The notes beneath the pieces are model-generated. The model ran no database searches. It was given only the letters and a program-made list of their open reading frames with translations, and was not told where the DNA came from. Below, piece by piece: positions 1 through 7,899 of a stretch of DNA of 14,876 nucleotides; position 1 is the stretch's first letter, and each line of letters opens with the position of its first letter. Source of the DNA: an uncultured Collinsella sp. (GTDB lineage: Bacteria; Actinomycetota; Coriobacteriia; Coriobacteriales; Coriobacteriaceae). Made by a program: the position numbers and the translations under genes. Location of the stretch: NCBI GenBank assembly GCA_900546085.1, contig URBS01000043.1, forward strand, positions 1-14,876, given 5' to 3'.

Positions 1-489
1 GAGTGCGCCGTAATCGAGACGTCGAAGGGTACCATCAAGGTCAAGTTTGACGGCGAGGGCGCTCCCATTCATGTCGCGAACTTCTGCGAGCTTTCCACGA
101 TGGGTTTCTATGATGGCCTTAAGTTCCATCGCTATGTGCCCGGTTTTGTTATCCAAGGTGGCGACCCCAATACCCGCGACATGTCCGGCGCCGACGTCGC
201 CGCCGGTCTTGAGGGCCCCGACGGCATGCCCGGTACCGGTGGCCCCGGCTACTGCATCAAGGGCGAGTTTGCCACCAATCCGCGCAACAGCCATGTCGAT
301 GGCGCCCTTGCCATGGCACGCTCCATGGACCCCGATTCCGCGGGTTCGCAGTTCTACTTCTGCCTGGGTGCCCAGCATAACCTCGATTCCGGTTACACCG
401 TCTTTGGTACCACGGTCGAGGGTCTCGATGTGATTTCGCAGCTGCGTGCCGGCGACGAGATCGTCCATGTCGAGATCGTTCACGAGTAA
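1..489 (+). CDS. Cyclophilin-type peptidyl-prolyl cis-trans isomerase, 5' end missing
   Basis: This enzyme isomerises peptide bonds preceding proline and helps proteins fold. The reading frame is open from base 1 and ends with TAA at 487-489, so 162 residues are visible and the natural start lies upstream. Cyclophilin hallmarks are clear: an F-H-R-Y-V-P-G-F-V-I-Q-G-G-D-P block from about visible residue 41, which carries the catalytic arginine; then a G-T-G-G-P-G-Y-C-I-K-G-E-F segment; then M-A-R-S-M-D-P-D-S-A-G-S-Q-F-Y-F, the usual substrate-pocket strand; and finally Y-T-V-F-G. The glycine-rich insertion is typical of bacterial single-domain cyclophilins. No signal peptide can be judged because the N-terminus is absent, so cytoplasmic location is only the default. 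The next gene begins 11 bases downstream, which suggests co-transcription. Family assignment is secure; the specific paralog name is not. Confidence 0.93.
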   Translation, partial: ECAVIETSKGTIKVKFDGEGAPIHVANFCELSTMGFYDGLKFHRYVPGFVIQGGDPNTRDMSGADVAAGLEGPDGMPGTGGPGYCIKGEFATNPRNSHVDGALAMARSMDPDSAGSQFYFCLGAQHNLDSGYTVFGTTVEGLDVISQLRAGDEIVHVEIVHE

Positions 490-500
490 AGGGGACTTCC

Positions 501-1805
501 TTGAATAGCCAGCTGATCCAACAGGGCCGCGCCGCTTACCGCGCGGGTGATTTTTCCACTGCAGCCCAGATGCTTGGGGCGGCAAAGACTCCCGATGAGA
601 TTATGGGCGAGGCCGATCACCTTCGTGGCAACGCCTTGATGCACCTGGGCATGTATGCCGAGGCCGCCGAGGCCTATGCCGCCGCCCTCAACGACGGCAC
701 CTACGGCAAGCGCGGCGCGCTGCTCACCAACCGCGGCAAGGCGCTTGCCGCCGTGGGCGACTACACGACGGCCGCTCAGGCGTTCTCTGCTGCTACGCAG
801 GATGCTTCCTATGCCACGCCGTTCAAGGCCTATCTGGGCCTGGGCAATGCGCTGTTCCAGTCGGGCGACTATGCCAACGCGGGAACCGCCTTCCGTCAGG
901 CTGCCATCGACGGCGCCAATCCGGCTCCTGCCGCCGCGCTCGGCGAGCTCGGTCGTTGCTTCATTAAGCTCGGCCGTCCGGCGGATGCCGTGGAGACTTA
1001 CCGCACGGCTATCGACTTTGCCGGCCCCCGCGACGACACGCGTGCGCTCAACGCCGGCATGGGTCAGGCGCTTTCTGCCGCCGGCCGCCCCTCCGACGCA
1101 CTCGATGCCTTTAACGCCGCTACTGCCGATGGCATCTACCAGCTCACCTCCGAGCAGGCCGATGAGCTTGCCCGCGTGCACGATTCGCTTGCCGCGCTGT
1201 CTGCCCAGACGGCTATGGCCACGGCTCCGGCGCCCGCGATGGACGCTCCTGCCGTCGATCCTCTCGATCCTATGGGCGCGACCGGTCAGTTTATGCCCGA
1301 TCCCTCGGACACCGGCTTCTTTACGCTGTCCGAGTCCGAGATGGTCCAGCAGGACCGTCAGGATCGTAAGCAGGCCAAGGTCCGTCGTCGCCATCGCCAT
1401 ACGGGTCTTAAAGTCTTCATCGTTCTGCTTCTGCTTATTTTGATCGCCGCGGGCGGTCTGGGCTTTGCCTACACGCGCGGCTTTGGCTTCCCGTCTCAGG
1501 AGTCTGTCGTTACCGATCTGTTCCAGGCTGCCGGCGACGGTGACGCCGCAAAGGCCGAGTCTTGCCTGGCCTCGAGCCTGTCCGAGGACGCTAAGTCGAT
1601 GATCATCTCCTCGATTCCGCAGGGTGCCACCGTGTCCGTCGAGGGCATGGATCAGTCCATGACCGAGACGACCGCCAAGGTGAAGGCATCGCTGTCCAAG
1701 GGCGGCGAGCAGGAGTACACCGTCAAATTCGTGCGCTCCGACAACCATATCGGCTGGGCCGTTTCTTCGCTTGATATGGATTTCTCGGCTGCTGACAACC
1801 AGTAG
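501..1805 (+). CDS. TPR-repeat protein with a single membrane anchor and C-terminal extracytoplasmic domain
   Basis: The 434-residue product has about six tetratricopeptide-like helical hairpins between residues 2 and 210, each with the G-x-A-x-x-x-x-G-x-Y/F-x-x-A pattern. A proline/alanine-rich linker (about 230-265) follows, then a basic stretch (K-x-R-R-R-H-R-H, about 290-298), and one strongly hydrophobic segment at about 302-324. The remaining 105 residues resemble small NTF2-like or DUF4878-like domains, but I could not assign them firmly. The basic patch before the membrane segment predicts the TPRs in the cytoplasm and the C-terminus outside. The TTG start is chosen because AAAGGGG sits at a good distance upstream and the TPR pattern begins at once; no nearby ATG fits. 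TPR modules bind protein partners, but the partner is unknown. The gene follows the cyclophilin by 11 bases, which fits a folding or envelope-protein role only weakly. Confidence 0.85.
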   Translation: MNSQLIQQGRAAYRAGDFSTAAQMLGAAKTPDEIMGEADHLRGNALMHLGMYAEAAEAYAAALNDGTYGKRGALLTNRGKALAAVGDYTTAAQAFSAATQDASYATPFKAYLGLGNALFQSGDYANAGTAFRQAAIDGANPAPAAALGELGRCFIKLGRPADAVETYRTAIDFAGPRDDTRALNAGMGQALSAAGRPSDALDAFNAATADGIYQLTSEQADELARVHDSLAALSAQTAMATAPAPAMDAPAVDPLDPMGATGQFMPDPSDTGFFTLSESEMVQQDRQDRKQAKVRRRHRHTGLKVFIVLLLLILIAAGGLGFAYTRGFGFPSQESVVTDLFQAAGDGDAAKAESCLASSLSEDAKSMIISSIPQGATVSVEGMDQSMTETTAKVKASLSKGGEQEYTVKFVRSDNHIGWAVSSLDMDFSAADNQ

Positions 1806-1827
1806 TGACCTTATGGGATTTAGCTTT

Positions 1828-1860
1828 GCCCGGCGCTTCACCGCAAGTGAGGCGCCGGGC
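1828..1860 (+). terminator. Strong GC-rich hairpin closing the cyclophilin-TPR unit
   Basis: Arms GCCCGGCGCTTCAC (1828-1841) and GTGAGGCGCCGGGC (1847-1860) pair over 14 bp with one G-T wobble around the 5-base loop CGCAA. It begins 22 bases after the TPR stop codon, exactly where a terminator is expected. There is no proper T-run after it (TTGCGC follows), so it may act as a weak intrinsic terminator, a Rho-dependent 3' end or an RNA-stability hairpin. It separates the first two genes from mreB. Confidence 0.7.
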
Positions 1861-1890
1861 TTGCGCTAGTATGATGAGCTAGTAGTTTTC
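1861..1890 (+). promoter_or_regulatory. Candidate mreB promoter region
   Basis: The 60 bases between the hairpin and mreB are AT-richer than their surroundings. They contain TATGAT at 1870-1875, a good -10 hexamer, in the context GCTAGTATGAT. No convincing -35 lies 16-19 bases upstream, because that stretch is the hairpin arm. An alternative pairing is TTGCGC (1861-1866) with TAGTTT (1883-1888) at 16-base spacing. A promoter here is expected from gene layout, but the exact boxes are uncertain. Confidence 0.4.
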
Positions 1891-1920
1891 CAGCAATCAT
1901 CCAACACATCAGGAGTTGCG

Positions 1921-2964
1921 TTGTTTTCTTTGATGGATATGTTCTTCGGTAGCTATGCGGGCGATCTTGCCATCGACCTCGGCACCGCCAATACGCTTGT
2001 CTCCGTGCGCGGCAAGGGCATCGTCATTCGCGAGCCCTCTGTTGTCGCCATCGACAAGAACGACGAGCGCATCTTGGCGGTCGGTATCGAGGCAAAGCGC
2101 ATGCTCGGCCGTACGCCCGGCAACATCGTGGCCGTTCGTCCCCTGAAGGACGGCGTCATCGCCGACTTCGATGTTACCGAGGCCATGCTTCGCTACTTTA
2201 TCGACAAGGCGTCCGAGAAGCGCTATCCGTGGACTCCGCGTCCGCGTGTTGTCGTCTGCGTTCCCTCCGGTGTCACGTCGGTCGAGAAGCGCGCTGTCTT
2301 TGAGGCCACGATCCAGGCCGGTGCCCGCCAGGCCTATCTGATCGAAGAGCCCATGGCGGCTGCCATCGGCGCCGACCTGCCCGTCGAGGAACCCACCGGC
2401 TCCATGGTCATCGACATCGGTGGCGGTACCACCGAGGTTGCCGTTATCGCTATGGGCGGCATCGTCGTCTCGCAGTCCATCCGTATTGCCGGCGACGAGT
2501 TCGATCAGGCCATCCTCACGCACGTTCGTGATGCCTACAACCTGGCCATCGGCGAGCGTACGGCAGAGGACATCAAGATCAAGGTCGGCTCCGCCGTGCC
2601 GCTCAAGGATGAGCTCGACGTCGAGGTCAACGGCCGCGACGTGATCACCGGTCTGCCCAAGACCGTGCGCATCGAGAGTGAGGAGATTCGTCGCGCACTC
2701 AACAAGCCGCTCGACGAGATGGCCAAGGCCGTCAAGGACGCACTCGACGCTACGCCTCCTGATCTTGCCTCGGACCTTATGTACTATGGCATTTTGCTGA
2801 CCGGTGGCGGCGCGCTGCTGCGCGGTCTCGATGTGCGCCTGCGCGATGAGACCGGCGTTTCGGTCAATGTTAGCCCCACGGCGCTTGACAACGTTGTTAA
2901 CGGCTGTGCCCGCGTGCTCGAGGCCAATGCGTTTGATGGCGGCTTCGTCCAGACCAATGCTTAA
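1921..2964 (+). CDS. mreB: Rod shape-determining actin homolog MreB
   Basis: MreB polymerises in an ATP-dependent way on the inner face of the membrane and positions the peptidoglycan elongation machinery, giving rods their shape. The 347-residue length is normal. Actin-fold motifs are intact: phosphate loop 1 D-L-G-T-A-N-T at 19-25, the E-E-P-M-A-A-A-I-G-A segment in the 140s, phosphate loop 2 D-I-G-G-G-T-T-E at 165-172, and the adenosine motif T-G-G-G-A-L-L at 294-300. The N-terminus M-F-S-L-M-D-M-F-F-G is hydrophobic, which fits membrane association. The TTG start is favoured over the in-frame ATG at 1933 because AGGAG at 1911-1915 is 5 bases from TTG but 17 from the ATG. It is first of the elongasome run and probably has its own promoter; mreC follows after 21 bases. 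Confidence 0.97.
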   Translation: MFSLMDMFFGSYAGDLAIDLGTANTLVSVRGKGIVIREPSVVAIDKNDERILAVGIEAKRMLGRTPGNIVAVRPLKDGVIADFDVTEAMLRYFIDKASEKRYPWTPRPRVVVCVPSGVTSVEKRAVFEATIQAGARQAYLIEEPMAAAIGADLPVEEPTGSMVIDIGGGTTEVAVIAMGGIVVSQSIRIAGDEFDQAILTHVRDAYNLAIGERTAEDIKIKVGSAVPLKDELDVEVNGRDVITGLPKTVRIESEEIRRALNKPLDEMAKAVKDALDATPPDLASDLMYYGILLTGGGALLRGLDVRLRDETGVSVNVSPTALDNVVNGCARVLEANAFDGGFVQTNA

Positions 2965-2985
2965 TTTCCAAAAGGTGGATTCCAT

Positions 2986-3984
2986 TTGGCACGATCTTCG
3001 GGTTTCTCCACAAATCTGAATACCAAGCGACAATCAACGGGTATGCGCCCGTTGATTGTTTTCAGCCTGATTTCGGTGTTGCTGCTCACGTTTTACATCC
3101 GCGAGGGCGAGGCAGGACCGATTCATGCCGTGCGCTCGGGCGTGACGACGATTACCTCGCCGGTGCGCTTTGTGGGCTCGGCTGTGGCGGCTCCCTTCAA
3201 TGCGATCGGTAACGTGTTCTCTAACCTTACGGCGTCGCAGGACACGCTTGACGAGCTTAAGAAACAAAACGAGGAACTGACCTCTAAGGTTGCCGAGCTC
3301 TCCGAGGCTCAAAAGACCGCCGAGCGACTGGAGGGGCTGGTCGGCCTGCAGTCGACCTACAACCTCAAATCAACCGCAGCTCGTATCGTCGGCGCTTCGG
3401 GCGATGCCTGGACCTCGACCGTCACCATCGATAAGGGTTCTGCCGACGGTCTTACCATCAACATGCCTGTGACGAGTTCTGCCGGTGTCATAGGCCAGAT
3501 TATCGAGGTCTCGGCCAAGACGTCCACCGTGCGCCTGATTGGCGATGAGAACTCGGGCGTGTCCGCTATGGTGCAGGACACGCGCGCCCAGGGCATGCTG
3601 CAGGGTCAGGCTGACGGCACGCTGCGTCTTGAGTACGTGAGCGTCGATTCCGACGTTAAGGTTGGCGACATCATCGTGACCTCGGGCATTGGCGGTGTGT
3701 TCCCCAAGGGTCTACCGCTCGGCACCGTCTCGTCTGTTGAGAAATCGGCTAACGACGTGTACTACACCATTGTGGTGCGCGCCCAGACGACGGCCGAGAA
3801 CAACGAGGAAGTGCTGGTCATTACCTCGCTGACCGACGAACAGTCGGCCTCGGATGAGGACGTGAACACGGCCAACAGCACGCCGCAGGGAACGTCGCGC
3901 GATGCTGCGACCAAGACGAAGGACGAGAGCCCGGATGACAGTTCCGACACGTCCGAGACGATCGATTCCGGCTCGAGCGAATAG
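2986..3984 (+). CDS. mreC: Rod shape-determining protein MreC
   Basis: MreC is a bitopic membrane protein that links MreB to PBP2-RodA and is thought to activate the synthase. The 332-residue product has a short basic cytoplasmic N-terminus, one membrane segment at about 20-38, a coiled coil at about 84-122 (used for dimerisation in the family), and the beta-rich MreC core with conserved G-x-x-G-V-I-G-Q-I and D-x-x-S-G-V-S-A-M-V. The last 50 residues are an acidic, Ser/Thr/Asp-rich tail with no domain that I recognise. The TTG start is supported by AAAGGTGG at 2971-2978, 7 bases upstream. An in-frame ATG at 3043 would remove the cytoplasmic leader and has no good ribosome site. A strong hairpin with a T-run lies inside codons 15-25 (separate entry). 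mreD follows within 11 bases. Confidence 0.95.
   Translation: MARSSGFSTNLNTKRQSTGMRPLIVFSLISVLLLTFYIREGEAGPIHAVRSGVTTITSPVRFVGSAVAAPFNAIGNVFSNLTASQDTLDELKKQNEELTSKVAELSEAQKTAERLEGLVGLQSTYNLKSTAARIVGASGDAWTSTVTIDKGSADGLTINMPVTSSAGVIGQIIEVSAKTSTVRLIGDENSGVSAMVQDTRAQGMLQGQADGTLRLEYVSVDSDVKVGDIIVTSGIGGVFPKGLPLGTVSSVEKSANDVYYTIVVRAQTTAENNEEVLVITSLTDEQSASDEDVNTANSTPQGTSRDAATKTKDESPDDSSDTSETIDSGSSE
3030..3062 (+). terminator. Terminator-like hairpin within the start of mreC (possible attenuator)
   Basis: ACAATCAACGGG (3030-3041) and CCCGTTGATTGT (3048-3059) are perfect 12-bp complements around the 6-base loop TATGCG, and the pairing extends by a G-T wobble at 3029/3060. The right arm runs straight into TTT (3060-3062). 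This is the geometry of an intrinsic terminator, but it lies in codons 15-25 of mreC, 44 bases after the TTG. Ribosomes initiating on mreC would cover it; poor initiation would leave it free to fold. The structure is seen directly; the regulatory role is inferred. Stem base composition is moderate, so termination may be partial. Confidence 0.5.
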
Positions 3985-3995
3985 GGGGCATGTCC

Positions 3996-4562
3996 ATGGA
4001 TCTACACGAGCAGGGGATGAGCTCCCGCACGTTTGTAATCGCCGCCATTGTGTGCGTGCTGCTGCAGGCAGGCCTGGCACCGCAGATCTCCATTGCGGGC
4101 GGTCGCGTCAACTTTATGATTATCCTGGTGTGCCTAAGCGTGTTCTCGGGCGACCCGACCCGTGCCGTCGTGTGCGGTTTTTGCAGCGGCTTGTTCTATG
4201 ACCTTTCCGCTGCCGTGCCGGTGGGCGTTATGTCGCTCCTGCTGACCGTGGGTTCTTTTGCCCTGGTGCATAGCGCCGCCGGTCAGACGGGCGGTACCCC
4301 GAGCGCGCGCGGCATCACTGTGGGTGCCTTCGCGCTTGTCATTAATGTGATCTACAGCATCATCTTGCTGTTTATGGGTTTGGAGACGAGCTTTGTCGTG
4401 GCGCTCTTCGGCCATGCGCTGCCGTCTTCGATCCTGACGGGTCTGGTTGCCATTCCGTTTTTGATGTCCGGCGTCGTGCCGCAGTCCGGTTATGGATTCT
4501 CCGCACGTGGCGGACGCCAGACGGGCATGCGCTTTAAGCCCAAGACCCGTAAGCTCAAATAG
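3996..4562 (+). CDS. mreD: Rod shape-determining membrane protein MreD
   Basis: MreD is a small polytopic membrane protein that works with MreC in the elongasome. The 188-residue product is hydrophobic almost throughout, with about five membrane segments, beginning with the one that follows S-S-R-T-F, and ends in a basic tail rich in R and K (G-G-R-Q-T-G-M-R-F-K-P-K-T-R-K-L-K), a normal cytoplasmic C-terminus. Sequence conservation in MreD is weak, so the call rests on size, membrane pattern and position between mreC and PBP2. Two ATGs compete: 3990 lies only 1 base after the GGGGG at 3984-3988, while 3996 lies 7 bases after it, so 3996 is preferred. The GGGGG overlaps the last base of the mreC stop codon, suggesting translational coupling. 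Confidence 0.88.
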   Translation: MDLHEQGMSSRTFVIAAIVCVLLQAGLAPQISIAGGRVNFMIILVCLSVFSGDPTRAVVCGFCSGLFYDLSAAVPVGVMSLLLTVGSFALVHSAAGQTGGTPSARGITVGAFALVINVIYSIILLFMGLETSFVVALFGHALPSSILTGLVAIPFLMSGVVPQSGYGFSARGGRQTGMRFKPKTRKLK

Positions 4563-4575
4563 GGGAGGCCTGTAG

Positions 4576-6645
4576 ATGTCTTCCCAGATGACGGTTATTA
4601 TCGCCGGTATCGTGCTGGTAGTGGCCATCGTGGTCGCGCTGGTCATCATGCGTCGCGGCGATTCTCGTTTTACCTACGATACGCAGCATGGAACGGCCCC
4701 GCGCGCCACCGAGGGCGAGGGCAATACCGCGGCGACCGCCTTTAAGGGCCGCTTCTCCATCCTCACCACGGGTGTGGGCGCGATGTTCGCGGCGCTTGCC
4801 GTCAAGCTGTGGGGCATGCAGATGGTCTCGTCGGACTATTACGAAAAGCAGGCTAATAGCAATCAGACGCGCACCGTTACCACACCCGCTGTGCGCGGCC
4901 GCATCCTCGACCGCAATGGCGTGGCACTTGTCCAGAACCGTCCCTCACTTGCTGTCGTGGCCTACCGCGACCTTGCCGAGGATGAGGTTCTGGTTCGCCA
5001 TCTTGCCAACGTGCTCGGTATGCCCTACGTGGCGGTTCTGCGCAATATTCAGGACAATTCCGAGGGTGCTCAGAGCCTGCATACCATCGCGACGGACGTC
5101 CGTCGCTCCACGGTTGCCTATATTCAGGAGCACGCCGGCGAGTTCCCGGGCGTCAAGATTGCCGAGCGTACCGAGCGCCAGTATCCATATGGCGAGACGG
5201 CATGCCATATCTTGGGCTATACCGGCACCATTACCTCCGAGCAGCTCGAGGCCCAGAATAAGAAAACCTCTGGCGATGATGATGCTTCTGCTGGCCGGAT
5301 TACGTACCAGTCGGGCGATATCGTGGGCCAGGCGGGTGTTGAGAGCTACTACGAAAACCTGCTGCAGGGTATTCGTGGCGAGCAGACCGTCAAGGTCGAT
5401 GCCTCGGGCAATGTGACCGGTCAGGCCGGCGCCGTGCCCGCCAAGGCCGGCTCCGACATTAAGCTCACGCTCGACCTTAAGATCCAACAGGCCTGTGAGA
5501 CGGCGCTGGCGAGCGCCATCGAGCTTGCCAAGACCACTGGCTACAGCAATGCCGGCAACGGCGCTGTGGTGTGTCTCGATCCCAACAATGGCGAGATCCT
5601 GGGCATGGCGAGCGAGCCCAAGTTCGATCCTTCCGTCTTTATCGGCGGCGTCTCAAATGACGTGTGGACCGAGCTCAATGATGACAAGGGTTCGCACCCG
5701 CTGCTCAACCGCGCCATTAGCGGACAGTACATGTCGGCCTCGACCATCAAGCCGCTCTCGGCACTGGCCGGTCTTGAGTTTGGAACCTACACTTCAACAC
5801 AGACAACCAACTGCACGGGCTATTGGACGGGCTTGGGCAAGGCTTGGGGCAAGCGCTGCTGGTTGACGTCTGGCCACGGCACCATGACGCTGCAGTCGGG
5901 TATCGCCAACTCGTGCGACCCCGTCTTCTACGACATGGGCAAGGCGTTCTTTTATGACGAGCAACATTCCGAGGGGCTGCAGGAGGTCTTTCGTCGCTGG
6001 GGCCTAGGCAAGACCTGCGGTATCGATCTGCCGAGTGAGGGCGCGGGCCGTATTCCCGATGCCGAGTGGAAAGAGTCGTACTTTACCGACGCCTCTGCCG
6101 AAGACCGCAAGTGGAATGCCGGCGATATGACCAACATCGCCATCGGCCAGGGCGACATTTTGGTGACGCCTCTGCAGATGGCATGCGCCTACATGGGCCT
6201 TGCCAACGGCGGCAAACAGTACGTGCCTCACGTGTTTTTGTCTGCCGTGTCGCGCGATGGCGACGGCGATGCCTATAAGTACAACGGCAAGGGCAAGAAG
6301 AAGCGCCTGGAGGCCAAGATCAACAGCGATTCGGATTTGGCTCTTGTTCGCAACGGCATGCACGACGTGATTTACACGGCATCGACGTCCTTGGCGGCTC
6401 ACTTTGGCACCCTGACGCCGCAGGTGTACGGCAAGTCGGGCACGGGCGAGAAAAGCGGCGAGGACGAATACGCGTGGTTTTGCGCCTATGCGCCGGCCGA
6501 TGATCCCAAGTATGTCATCGCTACTGTCCTGGAGCAGGGCGGCGGTGGCTCAGATACCGCGATGCATGTCGTGCGCGATGTGCTCGGCGTGATTTATGAC
6601 GAGCCCGATACCTCTTCGGCCTCGGGCGATTCTTCGGTTCGATAG
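4576..6645 (+). CDS. mrdA: Penicillin-binding protein 2 (elongasome class B transpeptidase)
   Basis: This enzyme cross-links peptide stems of new lateral-wall peptidoglycan and partners the RodA glycan polymerase. In the 689 residues the order is: a hydrophobic segment at about 6-24, a hydrophilic link, a second membrane segment at about 61-80, the PBP-dimer/pedestal start R-G-R-I-L-D-R-N-G at 107-115, then the transpeptidase domain. Catalytic motifs are intact: S-T-I-K at 389-392 with the nucleophile serine, S-C-D at 446-448 (S-x-D is usual in the PBP2 branch) and K-S-G-T at 620-623. The paired cysteines in the N-C-T-G-Y-W...R-C-W stretch are also typical of PBP2. The start has GGGGAGG upstream. 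An extra N-terminal membrane segment is unusual. The stop codon overlaps the ribosome site of rodA. It is a beta-lactam target by family. Confidence 0.95.
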   Translation: MSSQMTVIIAGIVLVVAIVVALVIMRRGDSRFTYDTQHGTAPRATEGEGNTAATAFKGRFSILTTGVGAMFAALAVKLWGMQMVSSDYYEKQANSNQTRTVTTPAVRGRILDRNGVALVQNRPSLAVVAYRDLAEDEVLVRHLANVLGMPYVAVLRNIQDNSEGAQSLHTIATDVRRSTVAYIQEHAGEFPGVKIAERTERQYPYGETACHILGYTGTITSEQLEAQNKKTSGDDDASAGRITYQSGDIVGQAGVESYYENLLQGIRGEQTVKVDASGNVTGQAGAVPAKAGSDIKLTLDLKIQQACETALASAIELAKTTGYSNAGNGAVVCLDPNNGEILGMASEPKFDPSVFIGGVSNDVWTELNDDKGSHPLLNRAISGQYMSASTIKPLSALAGLEFGTYTSTQTTNCTGYWTGLGKAWGKRCWLTSGHGTMTLQSGIANSCDPVFYDMGKAFFYDEQHSEGLQEVFRRWGLGKTCGIDLPSEGAGRIPDAEWKESYFTDASAEDRKWNAGDMTNIAIGQGDILVTPLQMACAYMGLANGGKQYVPHVFLSAVSRDGDGDAYKYNGKGKKKRLEAKINSDSDLALVRNGMHDVIYTASTSLAAHFGTLTPQVYGKSGTGEKSGEDEYAWFCAYAPADDPKYVIATVLEQGGGGSDTAMHVVRDVLGVIYDEPDTSSASGDSSVR

Positions 6646-6654
6646 GAGGTTGCG

Positions 6655-7881
6655 ATGGATTTTTCTCCGGCGGATCTGTTCCGTTCAACCAAGACCGGCT
6701 CTCGCAGCAGCCTGGACCGTGTCAACAAGCAACTTTCGGCCTCGCGCGGCACGTTTCGCCAAAAGGTGCATATCGGTGTGCTCGTGGCCACAGTGGCGCT
6801 CGTCGCCTACGGTGCCATCATTATCTGGTCGGCTTCGCAGTTTAAGGCCGATGCTTCGTTCTCACGCCATCTGCTGGGAATTGGTATCGGGGCGTTGCTG
6901 GCGGTGCTGGTCTGGCGTACCGACCTGCGCGGTATTTCCAATTTCTCGACGGCGTTGCTCGTCATCGACCTGATCGTGATCTTCTCGCCCAAGATTCCGG
7001 GTCTGTCCTATACGGGCGGTCTGGGCATGACGGGCTGGATCAAGATTCCCGGTATCGGCTTGACATTCCAGCCGGTCGAGCTTGCCAAGCTCATCACCAT
7101 CTTCTTTATTGCCACGCTTGGCTCGCAGTATAACGGCCGCATCGATACCGTTCGCGACTACGTCAAGCTCTGCGGCATGCTGTCCATCCCGTTTTTGGCC
7201 GTCGTCGCCATGGGCGACCTGGGCTCGGGCCTGGTCGTGCTGGTCTCGGGCGCCATCGTCATCTGCATGAGCGGTGCGCGCCGCGAATGGGTGCTGTCGA
7301 CCCTGGCCCTGCTCGTGGGCCTGGTAGCCCTCGTCCTGGCGCTCGATTCGGTCTTTGATTCGTTGCTCGGCCACGATGTGCTCATCAAGCAGTATCAGAT
7401 GAACCGCCTGACGGTCTTTATCGACCCCGATAATGCCGATTCGGACGATGCCTACAACCTGCAGCAGTCGCTTATCGCCGTTGGCTCGGGTGGCTTCTTT
7501 GGTAAGGGTTTGGGCCATGCGACGCAGTCGGCCGGCGGCTTTCTGCCCGAGTTCCACACTGACTTCGTCTTCGCCTTCCTGTCCGAGACCTTTGGCTTTT
7601 GCGGTTCCTTTTTGCTCCTATGCCTCTACGTGCTGCTGATCTTTTCGACGATTCGCGTCGCCTTTAAGTGTGAGTCGCTGTTCTTGCGCCTATCGTGTGT
7701 GGGCATCGTTGGCATGTGGGCGTTCCAGACCTTCGAAAACATCGGCATGTGCATTGGCATGATGCCGATTACCGGTATTCCGCTACCGTTTATTAGCTTC
7801 GGTTCGTCTTCGATGATGATTCAGCTGCTGACGGTGGGTATCGTACAATCCATATGGCGGCATCGTTCGGGCGCCGCGTAA
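6655..7881 (+). CDS. rodA: RodA, SEDS-family peptidoglycan glycosyltransferase
   Basis: RodA polymerises lipid II into glycan strands and works as a complex with PBP2, whose gene ends just upstream. The 408-residue protein has a cytoplasmic N-terminal leader of about 40 residues and then about ten membrane segments. SEDS signatures are visible: F-Q-P-V-E-L-A-K-L in the first half, N-L-Q-Q-S-L-I-A-V-G-S-G-G-F-F-G-K-G-L-G in the large extracytoplasmic loop, H-T-D-F at 301-304 with the functionally important aspartate, and the C-terminal P-I-T-G-I-P-L-P-F-I-S-F-G-S-S-S block. The pairing with PBP2 rather than an FtsI-type partner makes RodA, not FtsW, the best call. AGGAGGT at 6644-6650 places the start at ATG 6655 and overlaps the upstream stop codon. 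Confidence 0.95.
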   Translation: MDFSPADLFRSTKTGSRSSLDRVNKQLSASRGTFRQKVHIGVLVATVALVAYGAIIIWSASQFKADASFSRHLLGIGIGALLAVLVWRTDLRGISNFSTALLVIDLIVIFSPKIPGLSYTGGLGMTGWIKIPGIGLTFQPVELAKLITIFFIATLGSQYNGRIDTVRDYVKLCGMLSIPFLAVVAMGDLGSGLVVLVSGAIVICMSGARREWVLSTLALLVGLVALVLALDSVFDSLLGHDVLIKQYQMNRLTVFIDPDNADSDDAYNLQQSLIAVGSGGFFGKGLGHATQSAGGFLPEFHTDFVFAFLSETFGFCGSFLLLCLYVLLIFSTIRVAFKCESLFLRLSCVGIVGMWAFQTFENIGMCIGMMPITGIPLPFISFGSSSMMIQLLTVGIVQSIWRHRSGAA

Positions 7882-7899
7882 CCGCTGGAGGGGTTTGCT

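Noticed and set aside
480..1841. 453-codon minus-strand open frame opposite the TPR gene
   Set aside because: Low-complexity Arg/Gly/His-rich translation typical of a shadow frame; the + strand product has clear TPRs and a membrane segment.
5911..5919. Apparent defect in PBP2 because the second motif is S-C-D and not S-x-N
   Set aside because: S-x-D is normal in the PBP2 branch of class B PBPs, and the other two motifs are intact.
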